Notes: a model not told the origin generated them from the letters alone. A DNA stretch of 64,000 nt from Rheinheimera mesophila (GCF_000986865.1 NZ_LAVS01000001.1:1-64000); one strand, 5' to 3'. Shown: positions 1 to 8,885, numbered from the stretch's first letter. Program-made: numbers and translations.

Positions 1-490
1 CCAGCTCCATTCGTAGTGCGTCAGACAAACTATGCAAGGCGGCTTTTGATGCGCAGTACACGCCAGCAAAAGGTGTGGTCAATACCCCTGATACGCTGCC
101 AATATTGACCACCAGCCCTTTACTTTGCAGTAACAGCGGCAAACAGGCCCGGGTCAGATCCACCGCGGCAAAGACATTGACTTCAAACTGTTGACGTAAA
201 CCCTCAGCGCCGGCATCCAAAACCGGGCCCATCACACCAAAACCTGCATTGTTCACCAGAATATCCAGGCGCCCAGCCTGTTGTTGCAACTGCAATACGG
301 CTTGTTTCACAGAATCTGGGTTGGTCATTTCCAGTGCTATGGTTTCCAGCCCCAACTGCTGTAGATGCTGCAAATCGGCCTCTTTTCGGGCTGTGGCAAA
401 CACTCGGTAGCCTTGCCGTTTAGCCTCCACAGCTAATGCTTTTCCCAGGCCGCCGGAGCAGCCGGTGATCAGTATAGTTTTAGTCATCAT
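1..490 (-). CDS. SDR-family oxidoreductase, 3' end outside window
   Basis: This is a classical short-chain dehydrogenase/reductase, cut by the window edge after about 163 residues. It should use NAD(P)H to reduce or oxidise a small alcohol or carbonyl substrate in the cytoplasm; the substrate cannot be told. The N-terminal nucleotide-binding motif TGCSGGLG, the NNAG motif and the active-site YCASK motif are all readable. Its ATG overlaps the stop of the map gene upstream as ATGATGA, so it is the last gene of a translationally coupled ParD-like/map/SDR operon. A second ATG three bases later is an equally good start. Confidence 0.85.
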   Translation of the reverse strand, partial: MMTKTILITGCSGGLGKALAVEAKRQGYRVFATARKEADLQHLQQLGLETIALEMTNPDSVKQAVLQLQQQAGRLDILVNNAGFGVMGPVLDAGAEGLRQQFEVNVFAAVDLTRACLPLLLQSKGLVVNIGSVSGVLTTPFAGVYCASKAALHSLSDALRMEL

Positions 491-1278
491 TGGCCAACCT
501 GCACTAAATGCTGCTCCTCAGGCCGCAGGGTCAGCACGCTAAAACCGGTATCAGTCACAGCCACTGTGTGCTCCCACTGCGCCGATAACTTCTTATCTTT
601 TGTCACTACAGTCCAGCCATCAGATTTTTGTTTTACCCGCCTGTCGCCCTGATTAATCATAGGTTCAATGGTAAATACCATGCCAGGCTTTAAAGTAAGA
701 CCTGTGCCTGCTTTGCCGTAGTGCAAAATTTGTGGTTCTTCATGCATCTCACGGCCTATGCCATGACCACAGTATTCGCGTACAACCGAATAACCATGCC
801 GTTCAGCATATTGTTGCACTGCAGAGGCTATATCACCTAAACGGGCGCCGGGTTTCACCTGATAAATGCCCTGCCACATCGCCTGATAAGTGACATCCAC
901 CAAAGCCTGTGCTAAAGGACTGACCTTGCCTACACAGTACATTTTACTGGAGTCGACGATAAAGCCATCTTTTTCCAGAGTAATGTCCAAATTGACAATA
1001 TCACCTTGTTTTAAAATATCTGTAGCTTTGGGTATGCCATGGCATACCACGTCGTTAATGGAGCTATTAAGCACATACTGGTAGTCATACTGGCCTTTGC
1101 TGGCGGGTCTGGCGGCGAGCGGTCCACGGATAAATGCGTCCACCGCATCGTTAATTTGCATGGTGCTGATGCCGGGTTTGACTAACTCGTCCAGCATCAG
1201 AAAGACCTGTACCAGTAACTGTCCGGCTTTGTGTTGGATATCCAGCTCAGCCGGGGTTTTCAGATGGATCGAGTTCAT
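487..1278 (-). CDS. map: Type I methionine aminopeptidase
   Basis: Removes the initiator methionine from nascent proteins in the cytoplasm using a dinuclear metal centre. At 263 residues it matches the E. coli enzyme in length. All five metal ligands are in place (D98, D109, H172, E205, E236), as is the substrate-binding H80 in CHGIP. It is not next to rpsB, where the housekeeping map often lies, so it may be a second copy. It overlaps the ParD-like gene upstream by 32 bp and the SDR downstream by 4 bp, which implies coupled translation. Confidence 0.93.
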   Translation of the reverse strand: MNSIHLKTPAELDIQHKAGQLLVQVFLMLDELVKPGISTMQINDAVDAFIRGPLAARPASKGQYDYQYVLNSSINDVVCHGIPKATDILKQGDIVNLDITLEKDGFIVDSSKMYCVGKVSPLAQALVDVTYQAMWQGIYQVKPGARLGDIASAVQQYAERHGYSVVREYCGHGIGREMHEEPQILHYGKAGTGLTLKPGMVFTIEPMINQGDRRVKQKSDGWTVVTKDKKLSAQWEHTVAVTDTGFSVLTLRPEEQHLVQVGQ

Positions 1279-1477
1279 TCAGTAAGTCCTGCAAAGTAGA
1301 AGATTTGTTTTTCAATAATTGACGACACAAGTCCTGGTAGCTTAGCTGCGGATTCAACTCAGCCAGCATCCCCACCCGGATCCAGAATTCAGCCTGAGCA
1401 TTGATAGAGCGCGCCATCACCCTGCTGGCTTCCCGCAAATCGTCATGCAGGTCATCAGATATTTTTACTATACCCAT
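1247..1477 (-). CDS. ParD-like ribbon-helix-helix protein
   Basis: A 76-residue protein that opens with a short strand-like segment (GIVKISDDL) followed by two helices, as expected for a ribbon-helix-helix DNA-binding fold of the ParD-like family. Members often sit directly before a methionine aminopeptidase gene, as here, rather than before a ParE toxin. No toxin partner is visible. The 3' end overlaps map by 32 bp. It probably binds DNA as a dimer and may autoregulate the operon; a true antitoxin role is not supported by the context. Confidence 0.7.
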   Translation of the reverse strand: MGIVKISDDLHDDLREASRVMARSINAQAEFWIRVGMLAELNPQLSYQDLCRQLLKNKSSTLQDLLNELDPSENPG

Positions 1478-1652
1478 AGCTACACTTTATATATAAAACA
1501 TATACACATTATATAAAAACAATCCGTCTTCTGCACTTAAAAAACGAGTAAAAACTGGTTATGGTATGACATAGAACAATACCCTGGCTGTGGCAAAGGG
1601 TTAAAGTTCAGTATCAGCACTTGGGTTTGGAACTTAGACTGAGAGTCGGAAC

Positions 1653-2867
1653 ATGAGCTTATTTAACGAGATCTACAATGCAGTCGAGCGGCAATTTTTC
1701 TATAGCCTGACGTTAAAAATTGTCGGTAATATCGGCTTTTTAACGCTGATTTTCTGGCTGGCGATGTTTGCGGCTTATCCAGACGAGGGGGCTGCCGGGC
1801 AGAGCTGGTGGTGGATTTTAGTGCTGGGCACAGGAGCTTTTCTGTTTACCATAGGCTATCTGATGCATTTGATCGTGCGCCCGGTGAAAGCCTTAGTCGA
1901 TGCGTTACAGCAAGCTAATCAAGCTGGCAGCGATTTAAAAACCCGTTTACCTGCCTTTACCTTTGACGAATTCCGTACGTTGTCAGAGCAATACAACTTA
2001 TTTGTCGACCAGTTATCAGCCATGTTGCGGGGCATTCATCAGCAGGCTTCGAGCAATTTTGCTGTCAACCAGCAAGTTGCTGAAGCGGTACACAGCACCA
2101 GACGCCAGTTGCAGGGGGCAGAACAAAGCAGTCAGCAAATCCGTTCACAAAGTGATCAGTCGTTACAGCGTCTGGCCGAGATAGTACAAAGCAACGATCA
2201 GGTGATACAAGTTGCCACCAGCACTGTCGATAATGCCAAAACGGCCAGCACTCAGCTTAACCAGTTGACCAGTCAGTTGTATAAAATCGAACAGCTCCTG
2301 GCTAACTTTGGTGGCACTGTCACAGGTTTGCAGAAAAATGCTGAGAATGTGCGGCAGATATTACTGATGGTAGAAAACTTTTCCGATCAAACCAATCTGT
2401 TGGCGCTGAATGCAGCCATTGAAGCGGCTCGGGCTGGTGAGGCGGGTCGGGGTTTTGCCGTAGTCGCAGATGAAGTGCGGACTCTGGCGGCGAAAGTCAA
2501 CAGCGCGACAGGCCAAATCTCTGGTTTTCTTAATGAAATGGATGTCTTGGTTCGTGATACCAAAAACGAATCCGAGCAACTGCAGCAACAAGCCGGCGAG
2601 GCTCAGCAGCAAATACAACAAACCAGCAATGATTTCAGTCAGTTGGAACAACAGCTAAAAAATGCCCAGCAGCAGTTGCATCATATCCAGCAACACGTGC
2701 AGCAACTGGCTCACAGCTCAGAGCAAAATCACCACCATCTGACAGAAATTGAACAAGGCACTAATCTGGCGTATCAACAAATGGCGGCTATTGATCAGGC
2801 CACGGACCAGCTACTGTCTGGCACAAAGCGCACACAACAGCAGTTACAACCTTTTTCAGCCGCTTAG
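1653..2867 (+). CDS. Methyl-accepting chemotaxis protein with almost no sensor domain
   Basis: A 404-residue chemoreceptor that signals to CheA/CheW. Two hydrophobic segments (about residues 22-42 and 52-74) are separated by only some ten residues, so there is practically no periplasmic ligand domain. A HAMP-like stretch follows (about 75-125), then a long Gln-rich coiled coil with the conserved hairpin tip around residues 245-285 ([16 protein letters not shown]). It therefore probably senses something in the membrane or cytoplasm, or works through a partner protein. Its 3' end overlaps the convergent nhaR stop by 4 bp. Confidence 0.88.
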   Translation: MSLFNEIYNAVERQFFYSLTLKIVGNIGFLTLIFWLAMFAAYPDEGAAGQSWWWILVLGTGAFLFTIGYLMHLIVRPVKALVDALQQANQAGSDLKTRLPAFTFDEFRTLSEQYNLFVDQLSAMLRGIHQQASSNFAVNQQVAEAVHSTRRQLQGAEQSSQQIRSQSDQSLQRLAEIVQSNDQVIQVATSTVDNAKTASTQLNQLTSQLYKIEQLLANFGGTVTGLQKNAENVRQILLMVENFSDQTNLLALNAAIEAARAGEAGRGFAVVADEVRTLAAKVNSATGQISGFLNEMDVLVRDTKNESEQLQQQAGEAQQQIQQTSNDFSQLEQQLKNAQQQLHHIQQHVQQLAHSSEQNHHHLTEIEQGTNLAYQQMAAIDQATDQLLSGTKRTQQQLQPFSAA

Positions 2868-3775
2868 CGAACCGGAGTTTTATCGGGACTGAGGTTATTT
2901 TGTTGCAGTGCTTTTACCAATTGCAACACGGCCGGGTGAGTCAGCTTACGCTCGGGTGATATAGCGTAAAAACGTTCTGTCACTCTGTGGATCACACCCA
3001 CTTTGAGTAAGCGGTAGTTATTCAGCAGTTGGCTTTCCAGGAGCAAAGGGGCAGCAAATGCCCCCAGGCCCTGCTGGGCAAAAGCCTGCATTAAGGCACT
3101 GTCATCAAATTCAGCCACAACATCCGGTTGCACCTCTACTTCATTAAACCACCCCATCAACTGTTGACGGATAATGGATTTTTTACCTTGCAACAGAAAA
3201 GGTTTATCCTGTAGTGAACGCGGAAAATCTGCACACAACTGCGTTGCCAGAGCCTCACAGGCATAAACGGCCATCGGAGATTCGGTCACTAAATGACTAT
3301 AAGCTTTAACATGGCTGCCAGGCTGAATAGGTTGATCCGAGAGCACCATATCCAGTTTATTGATCGCAAGTTCAGACAGCAATCCGGCTTGCTCACCCTC
3401 ACGGCAAATCAGCTTGATCGGCAACTGCAAAATAGGTCTGAGCATTTCATAAACAAAAGCCTTAGGCAAAACGTCTGTGATCCCAACACTAAAATTTTGC
3501 CAACTGCTGTGCTGACGGGTCAGTACAGCTTTAAGCTCATCTCCTAATTGAAAGATATCAGCGGCATAACGCTGCACCACCACACCCAGCTCAGTTGGGA
3601 TCAAACGCTTACCCTGCCGGGAAAACAGCGCAGTGCCAATACCATGTTCAAAAGCACTGATTTGTCCGCTGATGGTTTGCGGCGTGATATGCAGCAACTC
3701 ACTGACCCGTGCAATACTGCCGTGCTCAGCGACCAGATAAAAATAATATAGCTGGTTGTAATTAACAGGGGTCAT
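2864..3775 (-). CDS. nhaR: LysR-family regulator NhaR
   Basis: A 303-residue LysR-type regulator with an N-terminal winged helix ([17 protein letters not shown]) and a C-terminal effector-binding domain. The opening residues, the PQTISGQI recognition helix and the [11 protein letters not shown] segment match E. coli NhaR, the activator of the Na+/H+ antiporter nhaA. No nhaA lies next to it, so its target must be elsewhere. The start ATG is preceded by a weak AGTTGAG-type ribosome site. The upstream gap is shared with the possible sRNA promoter on the other strand. Confidence 0.8.
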   Translation of the reverse strand: MTPVNYNQLYYFYLVAEHGSIARVSELLHITPQTISGQISAFEHGIGTALFSRQGKRLIPTELGVVVQRYAADIFQLGDELKAVLTRQHSSWQNFSVGITDVLPKAFVYEMLRPILQLPIKLICREGEQAGLLSELAINKLDMVLSDQPIQPGSHVKAYSHLVTESPMAVYACEALATQLCADFPRSLQDKPFLLQGKKSIIRQQLMGWFNEVEVQPDVVAEFDDSALMQAFAQQGLGAFAAPLLLESQLLNNYRLLKVGVIHRVTERFYAISPERKLTHPAVLQLVKALQQNNLSPDKTPVR

Positions 3776-3819
3776 CTCAACTCAATTATTTACGAACATA
3801 TTAGAAGTTATATTCGATT

Positions 3820-3847
3820 TTTACTGACAAAGTAAAGAGCGTATAAC
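3820..3847 (+). promoter_or_regulatory. Possible sigma-70 promoter of an orphan transcript
   Basis: TTTACT and TATAAC are separated by 16 bases, and no coding start follows before a strong terminator about 70 bp downstream. The hexamers are close to consensus only in the -10 box. Transcription would begin near 3854. Confidence 0.35.
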
Positions 3848-3853
3848 GATAAC

Positions 3854-3943
3854 TGTTGTGAGGTTCCTGCAGAATGTCACAGACATAGTTTAACCCATAG
3901 GCTCATCCGCGCCTTTTGCCCCTTGCTTGCAAGGGGCTTTTTT
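3854..3943 (+). ncRNA. Candidate small RNA ending in a Rho-independent terminator
   Basis: A roughly 90-nt segment runs from a plausible promoter to a textbook intrinsic terminator, with no credible reading frame. The terminator is a GCCCCTTG/CAAGGGGC stem at 3918-3937 followed by six T, the kind of 3' end seen in Hfq-dependent sRNAs. There is no gene on the plus strand upstream that this terminator could serve, because the preceding gene (nhaR) is divergent. The sequence does not match sRNA families I can recall (Spot 42, RyhB, Qrr). This is inference from signals only. Confidence 0.4.
3918..3943 (+). terminator. Rho-independent terminator
   Basis: Eight-base stem GCCCCTTG/CAAGGGGC with a four-base loop, followed by TTTTTT. 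It closes the candidate sRNA. Confidence 0.75.
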
Positions 3944-3964
3944 ATGTTCAGGGATGGGCGGTAT

Positions 3965-4068
3965 GTCGCAACTGTCAGGGGGATAGCGGTCTTTCGAAAT
4001 GCCAACAGTTTGGCATTTCGCCGAGAGCACGCCTTCGCCTCTGGCGGAGGCCGGATACTTGTTGCGAC
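3965..4068. other. Folded intergenic segment with a possible three-arm structure
   Basis: The outer arms GTCGCAAC (3965-3972) and GTTGCGAC (4061-4068) are exact complements. Inside lie two further perfect hairpins: an 11-bp stem CGAAATGCCAA/TTGGCATTTCG (3995-4020) and GCCTC/GAGGC (4037-4051). Together they could form a three-way junction in RNA or single-stranded DNA. The stretch from 3944 to 4243 holds nothing else that I recognise; a 68-codon open frame through it is not convincing as a gene. Confidence 0.5.
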
Positions 4069-4243
4069 GATTTAGCCCTCGCCCTTGGAGCTACAGCTTT
4101 GTTGACTGCCCTGGCTTTTTAAACAGAGCTTCGCCCCAATCATAGAGTGAAATATGTTGAGGGGGACTTATTCTGTTGTGAACCCGTGACGACCTGCCTT
4201 GGGTTCAGGCTACAATACAACAAAGAATCCAGAGGTTATTCAG

Positions 4244-4570
4244 ATGATCCAGTTTCCCGCCATCCTCAAATTGTCAGGTCAGGATGAATTGCTGTTGTCC
4301 GAAACCCAAAGCCACTTTATGCAGCACTATCAGTTGCAGCAGCCTTACCTGTTGTCTGATGATTTGCTGATCGACAGTGCAGGTCGGGCCTATCCGCTCA
4401 AGCCCTGCCCTGTGGAGACTGTCGCCCCCTCTATGGTGAAAGAGTTTGCACTACCAGAGTTGACTGCCTTGGTTCAAGCACACTTTTTTGCATCCGCTCA
4501 GACCTGTGTGACAAAAATTCAGGCTCCCGACATTCAAACATTGTTTAGCTTGCTTAAGCACAACAGTTAA
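4244..4570 (+). CDS. DUF4144-like protein
   Basis: A 108-residue protein of unknown function that resembles the DUF4144 family of Shewanella and relatives; MIQFPAILKLSGQDEL is the typical opening. There is no signal peptide or membrane segment, so it is probably cytoplasmic. The ATG was chosen over an upstream TTG 45 bases earlier because AGAGG sits at the right distance before it and the family starts here. It stands alone, and its stop overlaps the stop of the convergent VOC gene by 4 bp. Confidence 0.6.
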   Translation: MIQFPAILKLSGQDELLLSETQSHFMQHYQLQQPYLLSDDLLIDSAGRAYPLKPCPVETVAPSMVKEFALPELTALVQAHFFASAQTCVTKIQAPDIQTLFSLLKHNS

Positions 4571-4953
4571 ACTGTCAGTTCCAGCCGGTTTCCTTCCGGA
4601 TCCAACACTGTGCTCTCATAATACCCATCGCCAGTCCGGCGTGGACCATCCAGGTGAGTGTAACCGTCTTGAACCAGTTGTGTTGTTAACTGATCCACCG
4701 CTTGCTCTGAACCTAAGGCAAAGGCCAGATGCGCCCAGCCAAGATGCTGTCGGCCCGGCGGGTAAGGTCTGGGCAAAACCGGCATCTGCATCAGCTCAAG
4801 CCTGGCCCCTTGCGAAAATTCAATAAAATAGGATGCAAACTCATGCCGTGGGTTTTGATACAAACTGCCTGCTTTACCGCCAAAATAACGGCAATAAAAC
4901 TCTTTTAACAACTCCAGTTGCTCAGTCCAGATCGCAAGATGTTCGATTTTCAT
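4567..4953 (-). CDS. VOC-family (glyoxalase/bleomycin resistance fold) protein
   Basis: A 128-residue single-domain member of the vicinal oxygen chelate superfamily. The expected pattern is present: an N-terminal metal-ligand His in MKIEHLAIWTE, a glyoxalase-type middle with HLGWAHLAF, and a C-terminal Glu in LDPEGNRLELTV. Such proteins act as isomerases, dioxygenases or resistance proteins; the substrate is unknown. The start preceded by AGGAG was preferred to one seven codons upstream. It faces the divergent AraC-family gene. Confidence 0.8.
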   Translation of the reverse strand: MKIEHLAIWTEQLELLKEFYCRYFGGKAGSLYQNPRHEFASYFIEFSQGARLELMQMPVLPRPYPPGRQHLGWAHLAFALGSEQAVDQLTTQLVQDGYTHLDGPRRTGDGYYESTVLDPEGNRLELTV

Positions 4954-5010
4954 AAAGCACTCCTCACATATCAATTTCTGCCATAGTATTTAGAAATACC
5001 CAGTTAAAAA

Positions 5011-5895
5011 ATGCCTGAGAATGACATCATGATTTCAAAAACTGCCAACAACACAATCATTCTGGTTGGGGAAGACTGCCAGGAATGGATTTGCTGTGAC
5101 TCTCTTTTACCTGCTTTGGCACAACAAGGGATTTGGCTGGCGGGATACTCTGAGCTACAACACTTGTATCAAATCCAGCGTGTGCTGCCGGGCATAGATA
5201 CTTTATTGGTGACAGTATCAGGTCAGGGGATGGTGAAATTAGCGGAGCACTGGCAAATGCAGCACGCCGGCGATTGGGTCTGGCTGCCTTCTGGCAGTCC
5301 AGTTCAGTATCAACTGGCCGATCCGGATACAACGACACCCTGGCAGCTATGCTGGATCCTGTTTTACAGCACAACAACTCCCACCTTGAGCAGCTATCAA
5401 TCAGGCACAACCGATCAGGCTCTGCAACTAAAACTCCTGTTACAGTTTCTCTATAATGAGCAGCAAAATCCCAAGGCCGATCAGAGTAGTACGCTCTGTT
5501 GTCAGCAACTGCAGCTCCTGACCCAAAGAGTCAGGCAGCACAGCATGGTTGCGCCTTTAGAGCAGCTCAGACAGCGATTGATGACCTCTTTGGCTAAAGC
5601 ATGGACAGTCGCCGCAATGGCGGATAGCGCTTTTTTATCCGAGCGACAATTACACCGGCTTTGTCTACAGCATTGGGGGCATACGCCCAAACACTACCTG
5701 CAATTACTAAGACTGCGCCAGGCTGCTATGTTACTTACCAGCACCAGCCTGAGTATTGAACAGATCGCAGAGCGAACAGGCTTTAGTAATCCTTATCATT
5801 TTTCAACAGTATTCAAAGCTCATTATCAGCAGCCACCGGGTTTGTATCGACGGCAAAAACATCCACTGTTTATCAGCCAACCTCAGGTAAACTGA
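5011..5895 (+). CDS. AraC-family transcriptional regulator
   Basis: A 294-residue regulator with an N-terminal cupin-like effector domain (about residues 30-120, including a GDWVWLPSGSP segment) and a C-terminal double helix-turn-helix (about 190-285) ending in the AraC signature around IAERTGFSNPYHFSTVFK. An ATG at 5029 is an alternative start. It lies divergent from the VOC gene and 165 bp before the DUF1330-GST operon on the same strand, so either may be its target. Its effector is unknown. Confidence 0.85.
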   Translation: MPENDIMISKTANNTIILVGEDCQEWICCDSLLPALAQQGIWLAGYSELQHLYQIQRVLPGIDTLLVTVSGQGMVKLAEHWQMQHAGDWVWLPSGSPVQYQLADPDTTTPWQLCWILFYSTTTPTLSSYQSGTTDQALQLKLLLQFLYNEQQNPKADQSSTLCCQQLQLLTQRVRQHSMVAPLEQLRQRLMTSLAKAWTVAAMADSAFLSERQLHRLCLQHWGHTPKHYLQLLRLRQAAMLLTSTSLSIEQIAERTGFSNPYHFSTVFKAHYQQPPGLYRRQKHPLFISQPQVN

Positions 5896-6060
5896 TAGCG
5901 CCTGACAGGCCCTGCCCCTGTAGCCGGCTTCATCTTTGCTCAATCGCAGGCTACAGAGCCGATATTATGTCGATTTAGTAAACAGTGTAGTTACAGTTAA
6001 TTACTTGTCTGTCGTGAAGACACTGGTTAAAGTTGCGCCACTTTTTAGAGGAGTAGCCTG

Positions 6061-6360
6061 ATGCGTATCGAATTGCTGGTTGGATTAGAACTGAATGATG
6101 CCCGGCTCTACGCAGAATATCGCCGCCAGATGACCCCTTTGTTACTGCAACATCAGGGAGATTTTGGCTACGATTTTGTGGTACAGCAGACCCTAAAGCC
6201 GGCAAATTCAGCGATCAACAGAGTGTTTACTATTCACTTTGCCTCAGAGCAGTGGATGGAAAGCTTTTTTAGTCATCCTGAGTATCTGCAAATCAAAGCC
6301 CGCTACTTTGAAAAGTCGGTGACGAATACCCATATACTGGCACGTTACCACATTGCTTGA
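6061..6360 (+). CDS. DUF1330-like small protein
   Basis: A 99-residue protein resembling the DUF1330 group, a dimeric alpha/beta-barrel-like fold. The core features are seen: a first strand with substrate-side Tyr (RLYAEYRRQMTP), a central phenylalanine-rich strand (VFTIHFAS) and a YLQIKARYFEKS helix. Function is unknown for the family. A GAGGAG ribosome site lies just upstream. It begins what looks like a three-gene operon with a 69-residue protein and a glutathione S-transferase, suggesting a role in handling small reactive molecules. Confidence 0.65.
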   Translation: MRIELLVGLELNDARLYAEYRRQMTPLLLQHQGDFGYDFVVQQTLKPANSAINRVFTIHFASEQWMESFFSHPEYLQIKARYFEKSVTNTHILARYHIA

Positions 6361-6418
6361 CCCTGCCCCAGAGGCAAGCTTTAGCCTGAGTAGACCCAAA
6401 CAGGATCGGAGTAGTACC

Positions 6419-6628
6419 ATGATTGAGATCACTGTGCAGGACTTACACCGGGAAGGAACCTTCGACCATATTCGCGATCAGTTGTCACGCCTTGATCCCT
6501 TTAGCCGTATCGAGCAAGGGCAACGCTGCAACACCTTGTGGATTGAAACTTTGCTGAGTCTGGACAAATTAATCCAGCTAATCCAGGACTGCGGTGTGAC
6601 CCCCTTAGCCTGGGTCGGCCGCCGATAG
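6419..6628 (+). CDS. Hypothetical 69-residue protein
   Basis: I do not recognise this small protein. It has an ATG with CGGAG upstream, a mixed helix-strand composition, one Cys in GQRCNTLW and one near the end (QDCGVTPLAW), and no signal or membrane segment. It lies 58 bp after the DUF1330-like gene and 8 bp before the GST gene on the same strand, so it is very likely translated as part of that operon. Confidence 0.6.
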   Translation: MIEITVQDLHREGTFDHIRDQLSRLDPFSRIEQGQRCNTLWIETLLSLDKLIQLIQDCGVTPLAWVGRR

Positions 6629-6636
6629 GAGCCTTT

Positions 6637-7266
6637 ATGTATCAACTTTATTATGCCAGTGGAGCCTGTTCTTTAGCTGTTCAAATCAAGTTAAAAAAGG
6701 CAGCCGTGCCCTATCAGCCAATCAAAGTTGATCTGGCTCAGGGGCAACACCAGACTGACTCATTCCGTCAGCTCAATCCGGCACAGCGCGTACCTGTAGT
6801 TATTTTTCAGGACACCGCACTGACCGAAGCCATGGCCTTGTTGATTTGGCTGGAACAACGCCATCCACAGGGATTATTACCCGCTGAGCCCTTGCTGCAG
6901 GCAAAAGTTCTGGCCAAAATGGCCTGGCTGTCCAATACCTTACACATAGATTTTGCCACCTTGTGGCGCCCCCAACGTTTTGTTCAGGATACTGGCTCAA
7001 CAACTGCCGTCAGTACGCAGGCACAACCGCGTTTATTACAACGTTTTACTGAACTGGACCAGGAATTGGCGCACCACCAGTACTGGCTCAGTGACCAACT
7101 GACCCTGGCCGACTATTACCTGCTGCCTTTTATTCGCTGGGGTTTGTCTGCTGTACCCGGCGTAGCGCAATTGCACTCACTGCAACAGTACCTGGACCGT
7201 ATGGGCGAATTGCCAGAGGTCAAAGCGGCATTGGAACTGGAACAAATTCCGCTAAGGAAAAACTAA
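6637..7266 (+). CDS. Glutathione S-transferase family protein
   Basis: A 209-residue cytosolic GST of bacterial type that would conjugate or reduce small electrophiles with glutathione. It has an N-terminal thioredoxin-like domain with the active-site turn YYASGACSLAVQ, the conserved cis-Pro segment (RVPVVIFQDT) followed by the Glu/Ala gamma-glutamyl site (LTEAMALLIWLE), and an all-helical C-terminal domain (about 85-205) with the usual LADYYLLPF capping motif. It is the last gene of the DUF1330 operon and is closed by a large hairpin. Confidence 0.85.
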   Translation: MYQLYYASGACSLAVQIKLKKAAVPYQPIKVDLAQGQHQTDSFRQLNPAQRVPVVIFQDTALTEAMALLIWLEQRHPQGLLPAEPLLQAKVLAKMAWLSNTLHIDFATLWRPQRFVQDTGSTTAVSTQAQPRLLQRFTELDQELAHHQYWLSDQLTLADYYLLPFIRWGLSAVPGVAQLHSLQQYLDRMGELPEVKAALELEQIPLRKN

Positions 7267-7270
7267 GGCC

Positions 7271-7317
7271 GCAGACAGAGCTGAACACCAGCGCTAGTTA
7301 GCTTCAGTTCTGTCTGT
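7271..7317. terminator. Hairpin terminator between convergent genes
   Basis: Two 15-base arms pair almost perfectly (two G-U pairs) around a 17-base loop and end in a T-rich run. It sits exactly between the stops of the GST gene and the convergent kinase gene, so it could serve both. Confidence 0.6.
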
Positions 7318-7319
7318 GT

Positions 7320-8885
7320 TTATAACGGAAAATCACAGAAAAATACTGTGCCCTCGCCTGGTACGGAATGAAAACCTATGCAGCCGCCCATAGACTCAAT
7401 AATGGCTTTACTGATCGCAAGCCCCAGTCCGGTGCCAGATTTAGCTTTGGAATCAGAACCATCGGCCTGAGCAAAACGCTGGAAGATTTTCTCCTGAAAA
7501 TGCAGCGGAATACCCTCTCCGCTGTCTTTGACTTCAATGCGGATCTTATCCTGCACTTGAGTGTACCCTAAGGTCACTTCAGCACCTGCTGTTGAATATT
7601 TAATGGCGTTGGACAACAAGTTACTCAGTACCTGCTGCAACCTGTGGCTGTCCAGTTGCATCCGCACTGGTTCTGTATTGAGTATGCGCAATTGCACACC
7701 AAATTTATCAGCATAAGGTTGGTTTTGCGCAATAGCCTGCTGGCACTCTTCGGCTAAATCACAAGGCTGCAAATAAAAATCCATTTTTCCTGCGCTGAGT
7801 TTTTCCATATCCAATAAGTCATTCACCAGTAACTGCAGACGTTTACTATTTTGGCTGGCGACCTTCAACATGGCTAAAGCCTTGTCAGGGATTGGCCCTA
7901 ATACCTGATTGATCACCAGATCCAAACCGCCACTGATGGCGGTGATGGGAGTGCGTAATTCATGACTGACGGTGGAAATAAAATCGGTTTTCATCTGCTC
8001 CAGTTGCTTTTGCTCGCTGATGTCATGCATCAGTACCAAAGCGCCCAACAACTGGCCTGAACGGGTCTTTAGCTGTTCGCCACGACAACTGACCCAACGC
8101 GGCGCCTGACCTTTACTTTTAATACAGATCGTCTGTCCAACTACGGTCTCACCATGAAAAGCACGGAGTAACGGGATTCGTTCCACCGGCAACACTGTGT
8201 GGCCATTTTCTTCGTAAAGGTTGTAGTGGTGACTCCACAACTCGGCTTCACATTTTCGAACATCCACGCCGTGCCAGTCACGCGCTACTTTGTTAAATTG
8301 TTCCAGATGGCCATCGCTGTCACAGGCCACCAACGCATCCGGAATAGAGTCCAGCAACAAATCCAGCAATTGCAATTTATGTTCAGTCTGGAGTTTTTGT
8401 TTGTGCTCCTTCAGTCTGTCCATCACCAGAACAGCCAGTTTACGCAACACAGCCTTGTCCTGCTCTGTCATCTGCCGTGGTTTGCGGTCAATCAGACATA
8501 AAGTTCCTAGTGCAAAGCCATTTGCATCTATTAACGGACATCCGGCATAAAAACGGATATTGGGGATAGCACAGACCAAGGGGTTTGCCGCAAAGCGTTC
8601 ATCCTGAGCAGCATCTTCGACAATAAACACATCGCTCTGCAAAATAGCATGAGCGCAAAACGCCAGTTTGCGATCAGTTTGGCACACATCCAAACCTTGC
8701 TTACTCTTGAACCACTGCCGCTGCGCGTCAATCAGTGACACCAGCACTATCGGGACCTGAAATAACGTCGCCGCCAGAGAGGTGATTGCATCAAAAGTGG
8801 CATCAGGCTCGGTATCCAGGATCTGTAGCTTTAACAGGGCTTTTAATCTGTCCTGCTCATTGTGAGGAATTTCGGCAACCTGCAT
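7320..8885 (-). CDS. Soluble GAF-PAS sensor histidine kinase
   Basis: A 521-residue cytoplasmic histidine kinase without membrane segments. A GAF domain (about 25-160, with the LVSLIDAQRQWFKS motif common in bacteriophytochrome-like GAFs) is followed by a PAS domain (about 175-290), the HisKA dimerisation domain with phospho-acceptor H308 in VSHELRTPI, and a HATPase domain with N, G1 and G2 boxes (LSNAIKYS, DSGEGIP, GTGLGLAI). No response regulator is adjacent, so it is an orphan kinase. The signal is unknown. Confidence 0.9.
   Translation of the reverse strand: MQVAEIPHNEQDRLKALLKLQILDTEPDATFDAITSLAATLFQVPIVLVSLIDAQRQWFKSKQGLDVCQTDRKLAFCAHAILQSDVFIVEDAAQDERFAANPLVCAIPNIRFYAGCPLIDANGFALGTLCLIDRKPRQMTEQDKAVLRKLAVLVMDRLKEHKQKLQTEHKLQLLDLLLDSIPDALVACDSDGHLEQFNKVARDWHGVDVRKCEAELWSHHYNLYEENGHTVLPVERIPLLRAFHGETVVGQTICIKSKGQAPRWVSCRGEQLKTRSGQLLGALVLMHDISEQKQLEQMKTDFISTVSHELRTPITAISGGLDLVINQVLGPIPDKALAMLKVASQNSKRLQLLVNDLLDMEKLSAGKMDFYLQPCDLAEECQQAIAQNQPYADKFGVQLRILNTEPVRMQLDSHRLQQVLSNLLSNAIKYSTAGAEVTLGYTQVQDKIRIEVKDSGEGIPLHFQEKIFQRFAQADGSDSKAKSGTGLGLAISKAIIESMGGCIGFHSVPGEGTVFFCDFPL

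Noticed and set aside
3916-4122. Open frame of 68 codons through the region between nhaR and the DUF4144-like gene.
   Set aside because: It starts within the sRNA-like terminator and crosses strong hairpins; no ribosome site or family resemblance.
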